From contig CABQKC010000007.1 of the NCBI GenBank assembly GCA_902464635.1, positions 12,730 through 76,729 of the forward strand: 64,000 bases of DNA, in the 5' to 3' direction. Positions 1 through 8,966 of this stretch are shown here, one piece after another. Positions within the stretch are counted from its first letter, which is position 1; each line of letters begins with the position of its first letter. Made by a program: the position numbers and the translations under genes. The notes under the pieces are model-generated. The model was not told the DNA's origin and made no database searches. It was given only the letters and a program-made list of their open reading frames with translations. The DNA is from an uncultured Caryophanales bacterium (lineage in GTDB: Bacteria > Bacillota_I > Bacilli_A > RFN20 > CAG-826).

Positions 1-428
1 AACGAATTACCTTTCTTATCAAAATTAGGGTAATAAGCCTTTAGATGTCTTTTATTTCCTTCTAAAACAAAAGAAATACTAACTTTGCCTAATGAATAAG
101 AGACATCACCTTCACTTGAGTTTGAAGGCATATTAATCTTGCCAAGAGGGAACCATCCCATTTTGCTTCTAGTTATTTCTTTTTTGGAATTAAAATCCAA
201 ATAGGAAATAGAAAGCATCGACATATAGCCATTATCTGCAATAGTAAGGGCAATCCCATTATCCTTATTGCCGACATAATAATAATCCCATTCCTTAATT
301 AGGAATTTGGGGGCATTTATCATCTTCCTATCATACTTCTTAACTAGTTTTTTAGCATATCCAGGTTCAGCTAGATTGCCATCTTTGTCCAATAAAGGAC
401 CTTCATTCATGTAGTGATCAATTTCCAT
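1..428 (-). CDS. DUF2804 family protein (5' part, runs off the window)
   Basis: The minus strand is open from an ATG at 428 to the left edge, giving 142 residues without a stop. The start reads MEIDHYMNEGPLLDKDGNLA, followed by the stretches GYAKKLVKKY, IKEWDYYYVG and IALTIADNGYMS. This pattern (GPLLD..GNL, KEWDYY, ADN.YM) is the N-terminal signature of the DUF2804 family, a group of roughly 330-residue proteins of unknown function. About 190 C-terminal residues should lie beyond the window. No strong ribosome binding site precedes the ATG. The gene lies downstream of the hydrogenase operon but is separated from it by a terminator-like hairpin, so it is probably a separate unit. The family call rests on remembered motif similarity; the function is unknown. 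Confidence 0.75.
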   Translation of the reverse strand, partial: MEIDHYMNEGPLLDKDGNLAEPGYAKKLVKKYDRKMINAPKFLIKEWDYYYVGNKDNGIALTIADNGYMSMLSISYLDFNSKKEITRSKMGWFPLGKINMPSNSSEGDVSYSLGKVSISFVLEGNKRHLKAYYPNFDKKGNS

Positions 429-437
429 ATCTAAATT

Positions 438-476
438 ATAAAAAGGCTAGAGAACCTTTTAAAGTCCATCTAGCCT
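438..476 (-). terminator. Rho-independent terminator of the redox/hydrogenase operon
   Basis: On the minus strand an 8-bp stem AGGCTAGA/TCTAGCCT (469-476 with 444-451) is followed by a T-run. It lies 9 bases past the stop of the 195-aa gene and before the DUF2804 start. Confidence 0.7.
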
Positions 477-484
477 AAATTGTC

Positions 485-1072
485 TTATTTTTGCTTTGGA
501 AGTGCCCCAAGAGGCTTAAGCATGTTATTTGATAATATAACTGCTGCCTTATCATCTTTTGGGGAATCATCTTTGTTGTCCAATGATACGAATAAATCGA
601 AGAAATTAATTAAATTACCAATTAATCCTGGCAAAGGGGATTTATCTTTCATGTTGAAGGAAGCTAGTTCAATCAAAGAGAAGATGAATTTGGCCACTAC
701 TTCAAAATTACGCTTGCCAATAATAGAAATCATTTTAAGCTCTACATCATTTAGCTTTTCTAAATCATCATAGCCATATGAATTCTTTTGGTTGCTAGTC
801 TCTGCTACATAACGTAGATAATCGCTTTCTTCCTTGTTGGTAAAATTATAGAAGAATACGGCCTGGTCATGGCTCATTCCCCCATAACTAGAAGCAATTT
901 CCATCATTGTCTGCATAGTAATCATGGCAAATGCACGGCAGAAATTCTTGTCGCTAGAAGAGAATTCATCTTTTTGGATATCCTTGTCGAATTGCTTAAA
1001 GAAGGCACATAAAGCCAAATCGACGTTGGAATAAGAGGCAAATGCTTGTTTTTCAATATCTAGTTTTTCCAT
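485..1072 (-). CDS. Uncharacterised 195-aa protein, last gene of the rex-adhE-hydrogenase operon
   Basis: I do not recognise this protein. It is 195 residues, mixed charge and largely helical in appearance, with no signal peptide, no clear membrane segment and no Cys clusters (two isolated Cys), so it is probably cytoplasmic and not an Fe-S protein. Its ATG overlaps the TAA of the catalytic hydrogenase gene by one base (TAATG), which implies translational coupling, and a terminator follows directly. Position makes it a candidate accessory factor for the hydrogenase or the phosphatase in this operon, but nothing in the sequence names a role. It does not look like HydE, HydF or HydG, none of which is in this window. 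Confidence 0.85.
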   Translation of the reverse strand: MEKLDIEKQAFASYSNVDLALCAFFKQFDKDIQKDEFSSSDKNFCRAFAMITMQTMMEIASSYGGMSHDQAVFFYNFTNKEESDYLRYVAETSNQKNSYGYDDLEKLNDVELKMISIIGKRNFEVVAKFIFSLIELASFNMKDKSPLPGLIGNLINFFDLFVSLDNKDDSPKDDKAAVILSNNMLKPLGALPKQK

Positions 1073-2520
1073 TATTTAATCTCGCAGATAGAAGGATCGG
1101 CCATGGAATTAGAAACTGCATCCTTAATTGTAGTTTCTTTTGATTCATGCCCATATTTATCAACGCTAGCGGCATCTCTAACTTCGTGGGTAAGACAAGA
1201 TGGGCCACCAATACATCCACCAGGACAAGCCATACCTTCAATGAAATTGCCTTGTAATCTACCCATCTTGGCTTGGGTAAGGGCAATCTTGCATTGATCG
1301 AGTCCACTACAGGCAACTGGTTTGACTTCAAAGTCGATATTTTGTTCTTTTAAGGCTTCCTTGACGGCATCGCTAAGTCCGCCACATCTAGCAAATATCC
1401 TGCCAAAATAAGAAGCATTGTCTAATGGCTTTTCTTCTAAAGCGGTCAAGTCGACATTAAGGGCATCTAGAAGAGCCTGCAATTCTTCAAAAGTAATGAC
1501 ACAATCGATATATGGGGAACTCTCTTCCCTAAACATTTCCATCTTTTTGGCAATGCAAGGTCCGACAAATACAGTTTTGGCGGTAGGATCAGTTTGCTTG
1601 ATATATTTAGCAATGGCAGCCATTGGGGATAAGTTTTTGCTAACCTTTCCCTTTAATTCAGGGAAGCTAGTCTCGACATATCTAACAAAAGCTGGGCAGC
1701 AACTAGAGGTGCAGAATTTTTCTTCTGCTAAATCCTTAGCCTCGTTAAGTGCAACCATATCAGCACCCAAGGCAGCTTCGATAACATCGGTAAAGCCGAT
1801 TTTCTTTATCCCAGTTACTACTTGTCCTAATTTAGCATAATGGAATTGGCTTGAAATTGATGGAGCGACAATCATATAGGCCTTATAATTCTTGCCGTTT
1901 TCTGCCCCTTTCATTATATCGATGCACTTAGTGATATAACTTTTGTCCATAATCGCACCGAATGGGCAAGAATATGAGCATTGCCCGCATCTAGTGCATT
2001 TAGATTCATCGATTTCAGTGATGCCATCTTCCCTAGGGTGGATTGCATTGATCTTACATGCAGCTTCGCATGGCCTTTTCTTGTTGATAATGGCACCAAA
2101 CGGGCAGGCTTTTGCACAAAGTCCGCAGTTAACGCATTTGGTTTTATCAATCCTAGCCCTTAAATCATCGCCGAAAGAAATTGCATTACGATGGCAATTC
2201 TGGGCACATCTATGGGCTAAACAACCCCTACACATATCAGTAACAGTAATCCCGCCGAATGGGCATTCATCGCAAGCGGCCTCTATTACTTCTAATAGGT
2301 TTGGATTGGCCTTGTCTCCACCAAGGGCAAGCTTGATTCTATCTTCTACAATTGCCCTTTCCCTATAGACACAACATCTCATCGTGGCTTTTGGGCCAGG
2401 AGAAATAACCTTTGGGATATCATGGATATTTTCATCTAATGTCCCATTATAGTAATTAAGCGCGACTTCTTTTAAGACCTTGTATTTAAGTTCTTGTACC
2501 AAAGTGTCAAATTTATTCAT
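1072..2520 (-). CDS. Monomeric [FeFe] hydrogenase with N-terminal Fe-S clusters (group B-like)
   Basis: Soluble [FeFe] hydrogenase of 482 residues that would reduce protons with electrons from ferredoxin, or oxidise H2. N-terminal Cys clusters occur around residues 83-109, 129-155 (CVNCGLCAKACP) and 175-185 (CTRCGQCSYSC). The H-cluster motifs are P1 TSSCCPAF (271-278), P2 GPCIAKK (320-326) and P3 FIEGMACPGGCIGG (426-439), so the four H-cluster cysteines are C275, C322, C432 and C436. The neighbouring C274 fits the usual proton-transfer Cys. P2 has GPC rather than the MPC of group A enzymes, which points to the less studied group B-like monomers. It lies 11 bases after the SpoIIE-type phosphatase gene, an arrangement reminiscent of the hfs hydrogenase locus of Thermoanaerobacterium. 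No maturation genes lie nearby. Confidence 0.93.
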   Translation of the reverse strand: MNKFDTLVQELKYKVLKEVALNYYNGTLDENIHDIPKVISPGPKATMRCCVYRERAIVEDRIKLALGGDKANPNLLEVIEAACDECPFGGITVTDMCRGCLAHRCAQNCHRNAISFGDDLRARIDKTKCVNCGLCAKACPFGAIINKKRPCEAACKINAIHPREDGITEIDESKCTRCGQCSYSCPFGAIMDKSYITKCIDIMKGAENGKNYKAYMIVAPSISSQFHYAKLGQVVTGIKKIGFTDVIEAALGADMVALNEAKDLAEEKFCTSSCCPAFVRYVETSFPELKGKVSKNLSPMAAIAKYIKQTDPTAKTVFVGPCIAKKMEMFREESSPYIDCVITFEELQALLDALNVDLTALEEKPLDNASYFGRIFARCGGLSDAVKEALKEQNIDFEVKPVACSGLDQCKIALTQAKMGRLQGNFIEGMACPGGCIGGPSCLTHEVRDAASVDKYGHESKETTIKDAVSNSMADPSICEIK

Positions 2521-2531
2521 TTTCCTTCTCC

Positions 2532-3710
2532 CTAGAAATACCTTACTTCGATATGTTTTCCTAATTCTTTTAGTTTCAAGGCTAGGTTATCGATTATCTG
2601 CATCTTCATCTTGAAGGAGATATGATACCTTTCGTCTTGGTGGGCTGGGTTAACGGCACATCCGACATAGAATTTGATGTCGGTGGCCTCTTCTAGAAGC
2701 AATCTAGCAATCCTAGATGCCCCATCTTCTTTATAAGACCAATCAAAATAGCATTTGTTCTTATCTTGATAGTCTTTAGCGTAGAACAATACCTTGTTCA
2801 GGGTAATTATACCCTCTGTTGCAAGATCTATCCCATCAATATGTGAAATTGGTGGAATTTCTTCATCGATATAATCAAGACCGCCCCTAACATCGGTATG
2901 AAGATATCTAGCAACAATCGAACAAGTAGTGCCGCCACATACAATATGGGGATTATCATCATTTAGGAAAGTCGATAACATCATTTCATCATCGTCCTTA
3001 TTCGTGGCTGGTCCGACTAATAATGATACTTTCTTCCTTTCTCTTCTTCTTACTACTAAAGAAGAAGTGTCATCCCCCGGACGACGATTATAGAGCAAAT
3101 CGCAATGGTCTACTAGGATAGAAGCGAGGTTTTTGGCTGAAATTGAGGGTGAATATAGGCTAGTCAGGAATGAAGATATCTCTTCTCTAGTCCAACCAAA
3201 GTTTAGCGACTCACCAACCCCAGCATAAACTGCTCCATCAGAAATAATAGTAAGGCAATCATCTTCCTTAAAATAAAACGATGCCTTCTTGATTATTTTT
3301 CCTTCTACTTCAATAGTTTCGTAATTTAGGCGTTTTTCCATTCCATCGCGAATAAATATCGGTTCAGGGTTATCAAAATTATAGATAACGGCAGAATAAT
3401 CCTTTTCAATCTTGCAGACTGTGAATGTCGAATAGGCAACATTCCCCCTATCTCTAGCAATTGGAAGGGTCTTGACCAAAGTCCTTGCCCCTTCTTCAAT
3501 AGAAAGACCACCTTCAATCATCCTTGATAACATTGATGAAGTTAATGTTGATAAAATGGAGGCGACGACCCCTGAACCAAGTCCATCAGCCAAAACTAAA
3601 GTAGTCGATCCATCTTCCCCGACTGTTGTCTGGATATGATCGCCACAAAGTTCCTCTCCCTTATGGTTAATGGAGAGATAGCCATATTCTAGTTCGGTAT
3701 TACTTTCCAT
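2532..3710 (-). CDS. SpoIIE/PP2C-type serine phosphatase, hydrogenase-associated
   Basis: A 392-residue cytoplasmic protein whose first ~220 residues form a PP2C/SpoIIE phosphatase domain. Metal-binding acidic motifs are visible: the early GD of CGDHI, ADGLGSG near 41-47, SDG near 157 and GDDTS near 213. These enzymes remove phosphate from Ser/Thr of partner proteins, classically anti-sigma-factor antagonists. The C-terminal ~170 residues have no family I can name. The start overlaps the end of the sensory hydrogenase by 11 bases, and the catalytic hydrogenase follows 11 bases downstream. The order sensory hydrogenase - phosphatase - hydrogenase suggests that H2 or redox state read by the H-cluster/PAS protein is passed on through dephosphorylation. 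The phosphoprotein target is not in the window. Confidence 0.88.
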   Translation of the reverse strand: MESNTELEYGYLSINHKGEELCGDHIQTTVGEDGSTTLVLADGLGSGVVASILSTLTSSMLSRMIEGGLSIEEGARTLVKTLPIARDRGNVAYSTFTVCKIEKDYSAVIYNFDNPEPIFIRDGMEKRLNYETIEVEGKIIKKASFYFKEDDCLTIISDGAVYAGVGESLNFGWTREEISSFLTSLYSPSISAKNLASILVDHCDLLYNRRPGDDTSSLVVRRRERKKVSLLVGPATNKDDDEMMLSTFLNDDNPHIVCGGTTCSIVARYLHTDVRGGLDYIDEEIPPISHIDGIDLATEGIITLNKVLFYAKDYQDKNKCYFDWSYKEDGASRIARLLLEEATDIKFYVGCAVNPAHQDERYHISFKMKMQIIDNLALKLKELGKHIEVRYF

Positions 3711-5373
3711 CTTCTTTATCGATAGTCTTTGCTAAATTTGTAAGGGCAATTTTGGTGTTGGCAGCCGATTCGCCTAGTAACTGGGCAATTTCTTGGACCG
3801 CCTTCATATTCTTTTCGATGACTTCCCTAGTTATCTTTTCTGTTTGTTTTGCATCATTTAGCCTACGTTCATGTTCAAGGTGAGTCTGGGTACGGTCCCT
3901 AAATATCCCCATGACCGATTTATATTTAGAATCATAAGAAATAGAAGCCTCGACGAAGAGATTATATTTCTCCAATGTGATATGGGCACATCTAGTTGGG
4001 ACATTCCCCAAAGCCAAAGCGAATAATTCACTTGGCAAGATAGTATCGATACTTTTCCCGATGACATCGCTAGATTTGATGTTTAGTAACGTACATAATG
4101 AAGGATTTACCAACTGGATATCTAGATTTTCATCAGTAACGACAATCCCATTTGGAGTATTCTCGATTATATCTTCATTAAAAGATTTGGCCTTTTCCAT
4201 AAGGAAAGGAAGGCACATTTCTAGATTAGCCTTGCCCATTAAGACAGCTTTCGCCTTTTCTTTGCAGGTAGGATAGCCGCAAGAAGCACAGTTTAGTTCA
4301 TCCTTTTTGGTATATTTGCCTAATTTAAATAGGACTTCTTGGATTTGGGATTCGCTAAAATTAGCCTCAGGAAGTGAGATAGGAGTAAATTTCTTCGCTA
4401 GCTCTTCCTTTTTATATTCACTAGTCTTGAAATCAAGCTTCCCGGCACTAGATTTAATTTCCAATATAGAAGATACTAAAGCCTTCTTGTCTTTTTCAAT
4501 AGCAGGTCCATTGATGCAGCTACCTTCACAGCTAGACATCTCGATAAAACAATTATGGACGTCACCTTTAGCAATGTTTTCAAGTACTTCTATACATTCA
4601 TCCATACCAGAAAAAGATAGATATTGCCTACTTGGAGAAGATTTCTCCATCGTATTTAGTATCCCTCCTTCAATTGGGAATAACCTAGCTTTTGAATGTT
4701 CTTGCTTAGTTGCCTCTTTTGCCTCTACTTTTATATTATTAGATGCGAATAATTCATCTAATTCAAGGAAAGTAAGGACGCAATCAGGGTTTTTATATCT
4801 ATCGGCTTCATCTTTTTTTGCAATGCAAGGACCAATAAATATTACCTTTGCATCAGGATACCTTTTCTTGATATCAAAAGAATGGGCTTGCATTGGAGAC
4901 AAAAATGGAGCCAAACAATTAGATAAGGATGGGTAATGTTTTTCGATTAATAAATTAATGCTATGGCAGCAAGTAGAGATAATTACATCATGGCTTGGAT
5001 CTAAACAATATTCGTCATATTGCTTCTTTATAATCGTGGCCCCGATAGCAGTTTCTTCTGCATCAATAAAGCCTAGTTCCAGCAAGGCCTTCTTTAAACT
5101 TTCAAAAGAAACCCCATGGTAAGAAGAACTAAATGAAGGGGCAATTGAAGCAATGCATTTGTTGTTTTTAATTAAATCGAGGGCCTTTTGCTTATCATCC
5201 CTAATTACTTTGCAAGATTGGGGGCAAATAGAAAAACACCTCCCGCAAAGAACACATTCATCAAAAATGATGGAAGCTTGCCCATCGTGGAACGAAATTG
5301 ATTTGGTTGGGCAGTGTCTAATACATTTATAACAGCTGCGGCAATCGTTTTCTCTACTTGTTAATACATGCAT
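3700..5373 (-). CDS. Sensory [FeFe] hydrogenase with Fe-S clusters and PAS domain (HydS-like)
   Basis: 557 residues. Two N-terminal [4Fe-4S] motifs (CRSCYKCIRHC at 11-21, CVLCGRCFSIC at 40-50) precede an H-cluster domain with P1 STCCHS (133-138), P2 GPCIAKK (181-187) and P3 MSSCEGSC (279-286). A further Fe-S motif CASCGYPTC (362-370, with C387) leads into a PAS domain (~396-500) and a helical tail. This is the architecture of sensory hydrogenases (groups C/D): the H-cluster is thought to sense H2 or redox state and signal through PAS, not to turn over in bulk. P1 has His where catalytic enzymes have Pro. AGGTGAA lies 6 bases before the ATG. It is followed by its probable output partner, the phosphatase. 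A hairpin separates it from the upstream [2Fe-2S] gene. Confidence 0.9.
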   Translation of the reverse strand: MHVLTSRENDCRSCYKCIRHCPTKSISFHDGQASIIFDECVLCGRCFSICPQSCKVIRDDKQKALDLIKNNKCIASIAPSFSSSYHGVSFESLKKALLELGFIDAEETAIGATIIKKQYDEYCLDPSHDVIISTCCHSINLLIEKHYPSLSNCLAPFLSPMQAHSFDIKKRYPDAKVIFIGPCIAKKDEADRYKNPDCVLTFLELDELFASNNIKVEAKEATKQEHSKARLFPIEGGILNTMEKSSPSRQYLSFSGMDECIEVLENIAKGDVHNCFIEMSSCEGSCINGPAIEKDKKALVSSILEIKSSAGKLDFKTSEYKKEELAKKFTPISLPEANFSESQIQEVLFKLGKYTKKDELNCASCGYPTCKEKAKAVLMGKANLEMCLPFLMEKAKSFNEDIIENTPNGIVVTDENLDIQLVNPSLCTLLNIKSSDVIGKSIDTILPSELFALALGNVPTRCAHITLEKYNLFVEASISYDSKYKSVMGIFRDRTQTHLEHERRLNDAKQTEKITREVIEKNMKAVQEIAQLLGESAANTKIALTNLAKTIDKEDGK

Positions 5374-5391
5374 AAATTCACCTAGAAAGAA

Positions 5392-5423
5392 AATAAGGCA
5401 GCGAATAAATTCGCCACCTTATT
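5392..5423 (-). terminator. Intra-operon hairpin between the [2Fe-2S] gene and the sensory hydrogenase
   Basis: A 14-bp stem (5410-5423 with 5392-5405) is complete if two G-U wobbles are counted and has a 4-base loop. On the minus strand it is followed by TTTTC. It begins 2 bases after the stop of the small [2Fe-2S] gene. It probably attenuates read-through or stabilises the upstream rex-adhE mRNA, making hydrogenase expression lower than adhE expression. Confidence 0.65.
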
Positions 5424-5425
5424 AA

Positions 5426-5683
5426 TTATTTAGTTAATGGGACGATAGTATCCTCGAACAAAGATGCAACTTTATCTTTGGTAATGCCAGTGATGATTTC
5501 TCCGTTAATTTTAAACGTGACTCCATCATGACCGCATTGGCCTAGACAAAACGCAGCCTTCAATTCAACTTTATCGTTAAGCCCGAAACGCATTATTTGG
5601 TTTCTAGCTTCTTCAATTACATCGCGAGATCCCTTTAAATGGCAAGAACTTCCGACGCAGATAGAAACTTCGACTTTTTCCAT
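5426..5683 (-). CDS. Thioredoxin-like [2Fe-2S] ferredoxin protein (NuoE/HydC C-domain type)
   Basis: An 85-residue soluble protein with the spacing of thioredoxin-like [2Fe-2S] ferredoxins: C-x4-C (CVGSSC, 9-14) and C-x3-C (CLGQC, 46-50). This is the C-terminal half of NuoE or of the HydC subunit of bifurcating hydrogenases, here standing alone without the helical N-terminal half. It should carry one electron at a time, probably between NADH- or ferredoxin-linked partners and the hydrogenases of the operon. No NuoF-like flavoprotein accompanies it, so the electron donor is unclear. Its ATG overlaps the adhE stop by one base (TAATG), so the two genes are translationally coupled. Confidence 0.88.
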   Translation of the reverse strand: MEKVEVSICVGSSCHLKGSRDVIEEARNQIMRFGLNDKVELKAAFCLGQCGHDGVTFKINGEIITGITKDKVASLFEDTIVPLTK

Positions 5684-8322
5684 TAATTACCTTTATAGGC
5701 ATCCTTCATGATTTGGATCATGTCCTCGACAAGGGGTTCCCTTGGGTTGGCTGGGGTGCATTGATCCTCATAGGCAAGGTATCCTATTTCCTCCAATTTA
5801 GAATTATACACTTCTTCATCAGGGATTAGGGAGGCAAAATTCATATCGATGCCAATTTCCTTACCTAAATCCATAACAGCCTTAGACAAAACTAATGTAG
5901 CTTCTTCTGGGGTAGAGGCCTTTAAGCCAAGGGTACGGCAGATTTCAAGGTACTTCTGGTCGCATTGATATTCTTCATATTTTGGCCAGACGGAGAGTTT
6001 TGTTGGTTGGGTACCGTTATATTTAATGACATGTGGAAGCAAGATTGCGCAGGTCTGCCCATGGATTGTATGGAATTCAGCACCCATCTTATGGGCAATA
6101 GAGTGAGTTATTCCAAGGAAAGCATTAGCGAATGCCATACCAGCTATAGTAGCGGCATTATGCATCTTTTCCCTAGCCTTTAAGTCATGTCTACCATCTT
6201 TGACTGCACGTGGGAGATAGGTAAATACAAGCTTAATGGCTTCTAGAGCCAATCCATCGGTATAATCACTAGCCATGACAGAAGTATAGGCTTCGATAGC
6301 GTGGGTAAGGACATCCATACCGGTGTAGGCAGTAGATTTAGCTGGGATGTTAGTTGTAAATTCCGGGTCAACTATAGCAATGCTTGGGGTAAGAGAATAG
6401 TCAGTCAATGGATATTTCTTGAGGTTCTTCTTATCTGAGATAACGGCAAATGGAGTGACTTCTGATCCAGTTCCGGAAGTTGTTGGGATGCAGATGAGTT
6501 TGCTCTTTCTTCCAAGTTCAGGATATTTGAAGGCTCTCTTTCTGATATCCATGAATTTTTGCTTCAAGTCATCGAAATTGACTTCTGGATGTTCATAGAA
6601 TATCCACATACCTTTAGCAGCATCCATGGCACTACCACCACCAAGGGCGATAATGGTATCAGGGGCAAATTGCTTCATTAATTCGACACCACGTCTAACA
6701 GTTGTGATGTCTGGATCTGGTTCGACTTCGGCGAATAGTTGATAGGTAACTGGGTTTCTTCTTTGGTTCAATTCATCGATGATCTTGTTTAAGAAGCCAA
6801 GTTCAACCATGGAGTGGTCGGTGACAATGAATACCTTGCCGACATCTTTAGCAGAACGGAGGTATTGGATGGAATTACGTTCAAAATAGATCTTTTGTGG
6901 TACTTTAAACCATTGCATGGTGTTTCTCCTTTTTCCTACGCGCTTGATGTTAAGCAAATTGATGGCACTTACGTTACCAGCAACAGAGTTATGGCCATAA
7001 GAACCGCAGCCTAGTGTCAATGAAGGTAAGAAGGAGTTATAGACATTACCAATTCCACCGAAGGTAGATGGGGAATTCCAGATGATACGGATGGCTTTGA
7101 CTTTATCGCCAAAGGCATCAGACATAGCTTGTTCTTTGCAGTGAATCGCAGCAGAATGTCCTAATCCACCGAATTCAAGCATCTTTTCGCACATTTCAAA
7201 TCCTTCGTTATAGTCTTTGACTTTATAGACGGATAAGACTGGTGAGAGTTTTTCTCTAGACATAGGCTCAGAAACACCTACTTCAGAGCAATTGACGGCA
7301 ATTATTTGGCAAGTGGCTGGGATTTCAAATCCGGCATTCTTAGCAATGTTATAAGCAGACATGCCAGCGACATCGGCATTAAGTCTAGCTTGATCGACAT
7401 TAGCATCTCCCTTATTGACGCCGAACATGTATTTCTCTAGCATCCTCTTTTCTTCTTTAGAAGCAAAATAGACGCGGTATTTCTTAAACATTTCGACTGT
7501 TTCTTTATAGATTGGTTCATCAATAAAGACAGCGGATTCGGAAGCACAGATCATGCCGTTATCAAATGATTTGGATAAGACAACGTCATTGACAGTTTCT
7601 GGGATATCGGCACTTCTATCGATATAGCAAGGGACATTGCCAGCCCCGACACCTAAAGCAGGTTTGCCGCAGCTATAAGCGGCCTTGACCATGGCATTAC
7701 CGCCAGTTGCAAGAATAGTAGCAACTCCTGGGTGGTTCATTAAGGCGCTAGTGGCATCCATTGAAGGATGTTCAATCCATTGGATGCAGTTTTCTGGAGC
7801 GCCAGCTGCAATAGCGGCATCTCTCATGACAATGGCAGCAGCCTTGGAGCATTCTTGTGCCTTTGGATGGAAACCAAAGATTATCGGGTTTCTAGTCTTG
7901 ATGGCAATAAGAGATTTGAAGATTACTGTTGAAGTTGGGTTAGTAACTGGGGTGACGCCACAGATGACACCAACTGGTTCAGCAATTTCGGTAATACCGG
8001 TGACTGGGTCATCTTTGATGATTCCTACAGTCTTGAGGTGACGCATGTTATTAACGATATATTCGCAGGCAAACAAATTCTTGGTAGCCTTGTCTTCGAA
8101 GACGCCTCTATGGGTTTCTTCGATAGCTTTACGGGCTAAGATACCGTGGTGATCAAGTCCGGCAACAGACATCTTAGCGACGATATAATCAATCTTTTCT
8201 TGATCATAGGAAGCGAAATCGTCCAAGGCTTTCAAGCCTTTCTTGACTAATTCATCAACTTCCTTGATAGCGGCTTGTTTAGCTTCTTCTGGTGAAAGTT
8301 TAGTTTCTTTAATGGTAGCCAT
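5683..8322 (-). CDS. adhE: Bifunctional acetaldehyde-CoA/alcohol dehydrogenase AdhE
   Basis: 879 residues, the usual AdhE length. The N-terminal half is an acetylating aldehyde dehydrogenase (acetyl-CoA to acetaldehyde, with the catalytic Cys in NGMICASE); the C-terminal half is an iron-dependent alcohol dehydrogenase (GGGSAMDAAK nucleotide site; metal-site His in THAIEAY, THSIAHKMG and HGQTCAILLPH). It consumes two NADH per ethanol and is the main fermentative reductant sink here. Such proteins form spirosome filaments in other bacteria. It follows rex directly with a one-base stop/start overlap, so expression should track NADH through Rex. It has no frameshift and all key residues are present. 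Confidence 0.98.
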   Translation of the reverse strand: MATIKETKLSPEEAKQAAIKEVDELVKKGLKALDDFASYDQEKIDYIVAKMSVAGLDHHGILARKAIEETHRGVFEDKATKNLFACEYIVNNMRHLKTVGIIKDDPVTGITEIAEPVGVICGVTPVTNPTSTVIFKSLIAIKTRNPIIFGFHPKAQECSKAAAIVMRDAAIAAGAPENCIQWIEHPSMDATSALMNHPGVATILATGGNAMVKAAYSCGKPALGVGAGNVPCYIDRSADIPETVNDVVLSKSFDNGMICASESAVFIDEPIYKETVEMFKKYRVYFASKEEKRMLEKYMFGVNKGDANVDQARLNADVAGMSAYNIAKNAGFEIPATCQIIAVNCSEVGVSEPMSREKLSPVLSVYKVKDYNEGFEMCEKMLEFGGLGHSAAIHCKEQAMSDAFGDKVKAIRIIWNSPSTFGGIGNVYNSFLPSLTLGCGSYGHNSVAGNVSAINLLNIKRVGKRRNTMQWFKVPQKIYFERNSIQYLRSAKDVGKVFIVTDHSMVELGFLNKIIDELNQRRNPVTYQLFAEVEPDPDITTVRRGVELMKQFAPDTIIALGGGSAMDAAKGMWIFYEHPEVNFDDLKQKFMDIRKRAFKYPELGRKSKLICIPTTSGTGSEVTPFAVISDKKNLKKYPLTDYSLTPSIAIVDPEFTTNIPAKSTAYTGMDVLTHAIEAYTSVMASDYTDGLALEAIKLVFTYLPRAVKDGRHDLKAREKMHNAATIAGMAFANAFLGITHSIAHKMGAEFHTIHGQTCAILLPHVIKYNGTQPTKLSVWPKYEEYQCDQKYLEICRTLGLKASTPEEATLVLSKAVMDLGKEIGIDMNFASLIPDEEVYNSKLEEIGYLAYEDQCTPANPREPLVEDMIQIMKDAYKGN

Positions 8323-8966
8323 TATTTTTCCTCCTGTTTGGCTAAAGCGATGTTGAGTCTATGAGACAAAACGGCAAGAGATGAGGCAAGATTAACATTC
8401 TCAACAACAATGTTACTTGGGACATCTAGATGTGTTGGGGCAAAGTTCCATAAAGCCTTGGCACCACTAGAGATGGCAAGGTCGCAAACTTCCTGGGCCA
8501 CGCTAGCTGGAACAGTAATGATTGCAATATGGGCATTTAGCCTTGGCAACATGGTCTTGAGTTCATTAAGAGAGAAGATGCGCTTTCCTCCGATACTAGT
8601 TCCTACTAGGCTAGTATTCGTATCGAACCCAGCTAGTATCTCTAACCCCATTTGCTTGAAGGAAGGGAAATTTAGAAGGGCTTGGCCAAGATGACCAACT
8701 CCAATTACTACAGCTGAAGTAGAATCTCTATAGCCTAGGAAAGTCTCTATGTCTTCGATAAGTTGCTTTAGTGACCTACCTTTTTTAGGACGTCCTGGTT
8801 CTAGCGAGACATTTTGGAGATCCTTCCTTACTTGTTCCTCGCTATAGCCAAGTTTGGCGGCAATGCGGGGGGAAGAAACGGTCTCCACTCCTTCATCGGA
8901 TAATTCCTTGAAGTATTTCAGGTAGATTGGATACCTGCCTAGTTGATTCATGGAGAATGTTTTCAT
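8322..8966 (-). CDS. rex: Redox-sensing transcriptional repressor Rex
   Basis: 214 residues, standard for Rex. An N-terminal winged helix (about 1-80; YPIYLKYFKEL, SPRIAAKLGYSEEQVRKDL) is followed by a Rossmann NAD(H) domain starting VVIGVGHLGQAL. Rex binds DNA when NADH/NAD is low and lets go when NADH builds up, inducing fermentation genes. Here it heads its own operon with adhE and hydrogenases, so autoregulation is expected. A canonical Rex box (TTGTGAA-N4-TTCACAA type) is not evident upstream; the region instead holds a cre site and two TTACCGATA elements, one part of a 16-bp palindrome over the -10 box. Whether that palindrome is the Rex operator of this lineage is inference. Confidence 0.96.
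   Translation of the reverse strand: MKTFSMNQLGRYPIYLKYFKELSDEGVETVSSPRIAAKLGYSEEQVRKDLQNVSLEPGRPKKGRSLKQLIEDIETFLGYRDSTSAVVIGVGHLGQALLNFPSFKQMGLEILAGFDTNTSLVGTSIGGKRIFSLNELKTMLPRLNAHIAIITVPASVAQEVCDLAISSGAKALWNFAPTHLDVPSNIVVENVNLASSLAVLSHRLNIALAKQEEK

Noticed and set aside
485..773. Plus-strand ORF opposite the 195-aa gene, and many similar shadows in the Rnf, Feo and adhE genes
   Set aside because: They lie wholly opposite conserved coding sequence, lack ribosome binding sites and show no family features.
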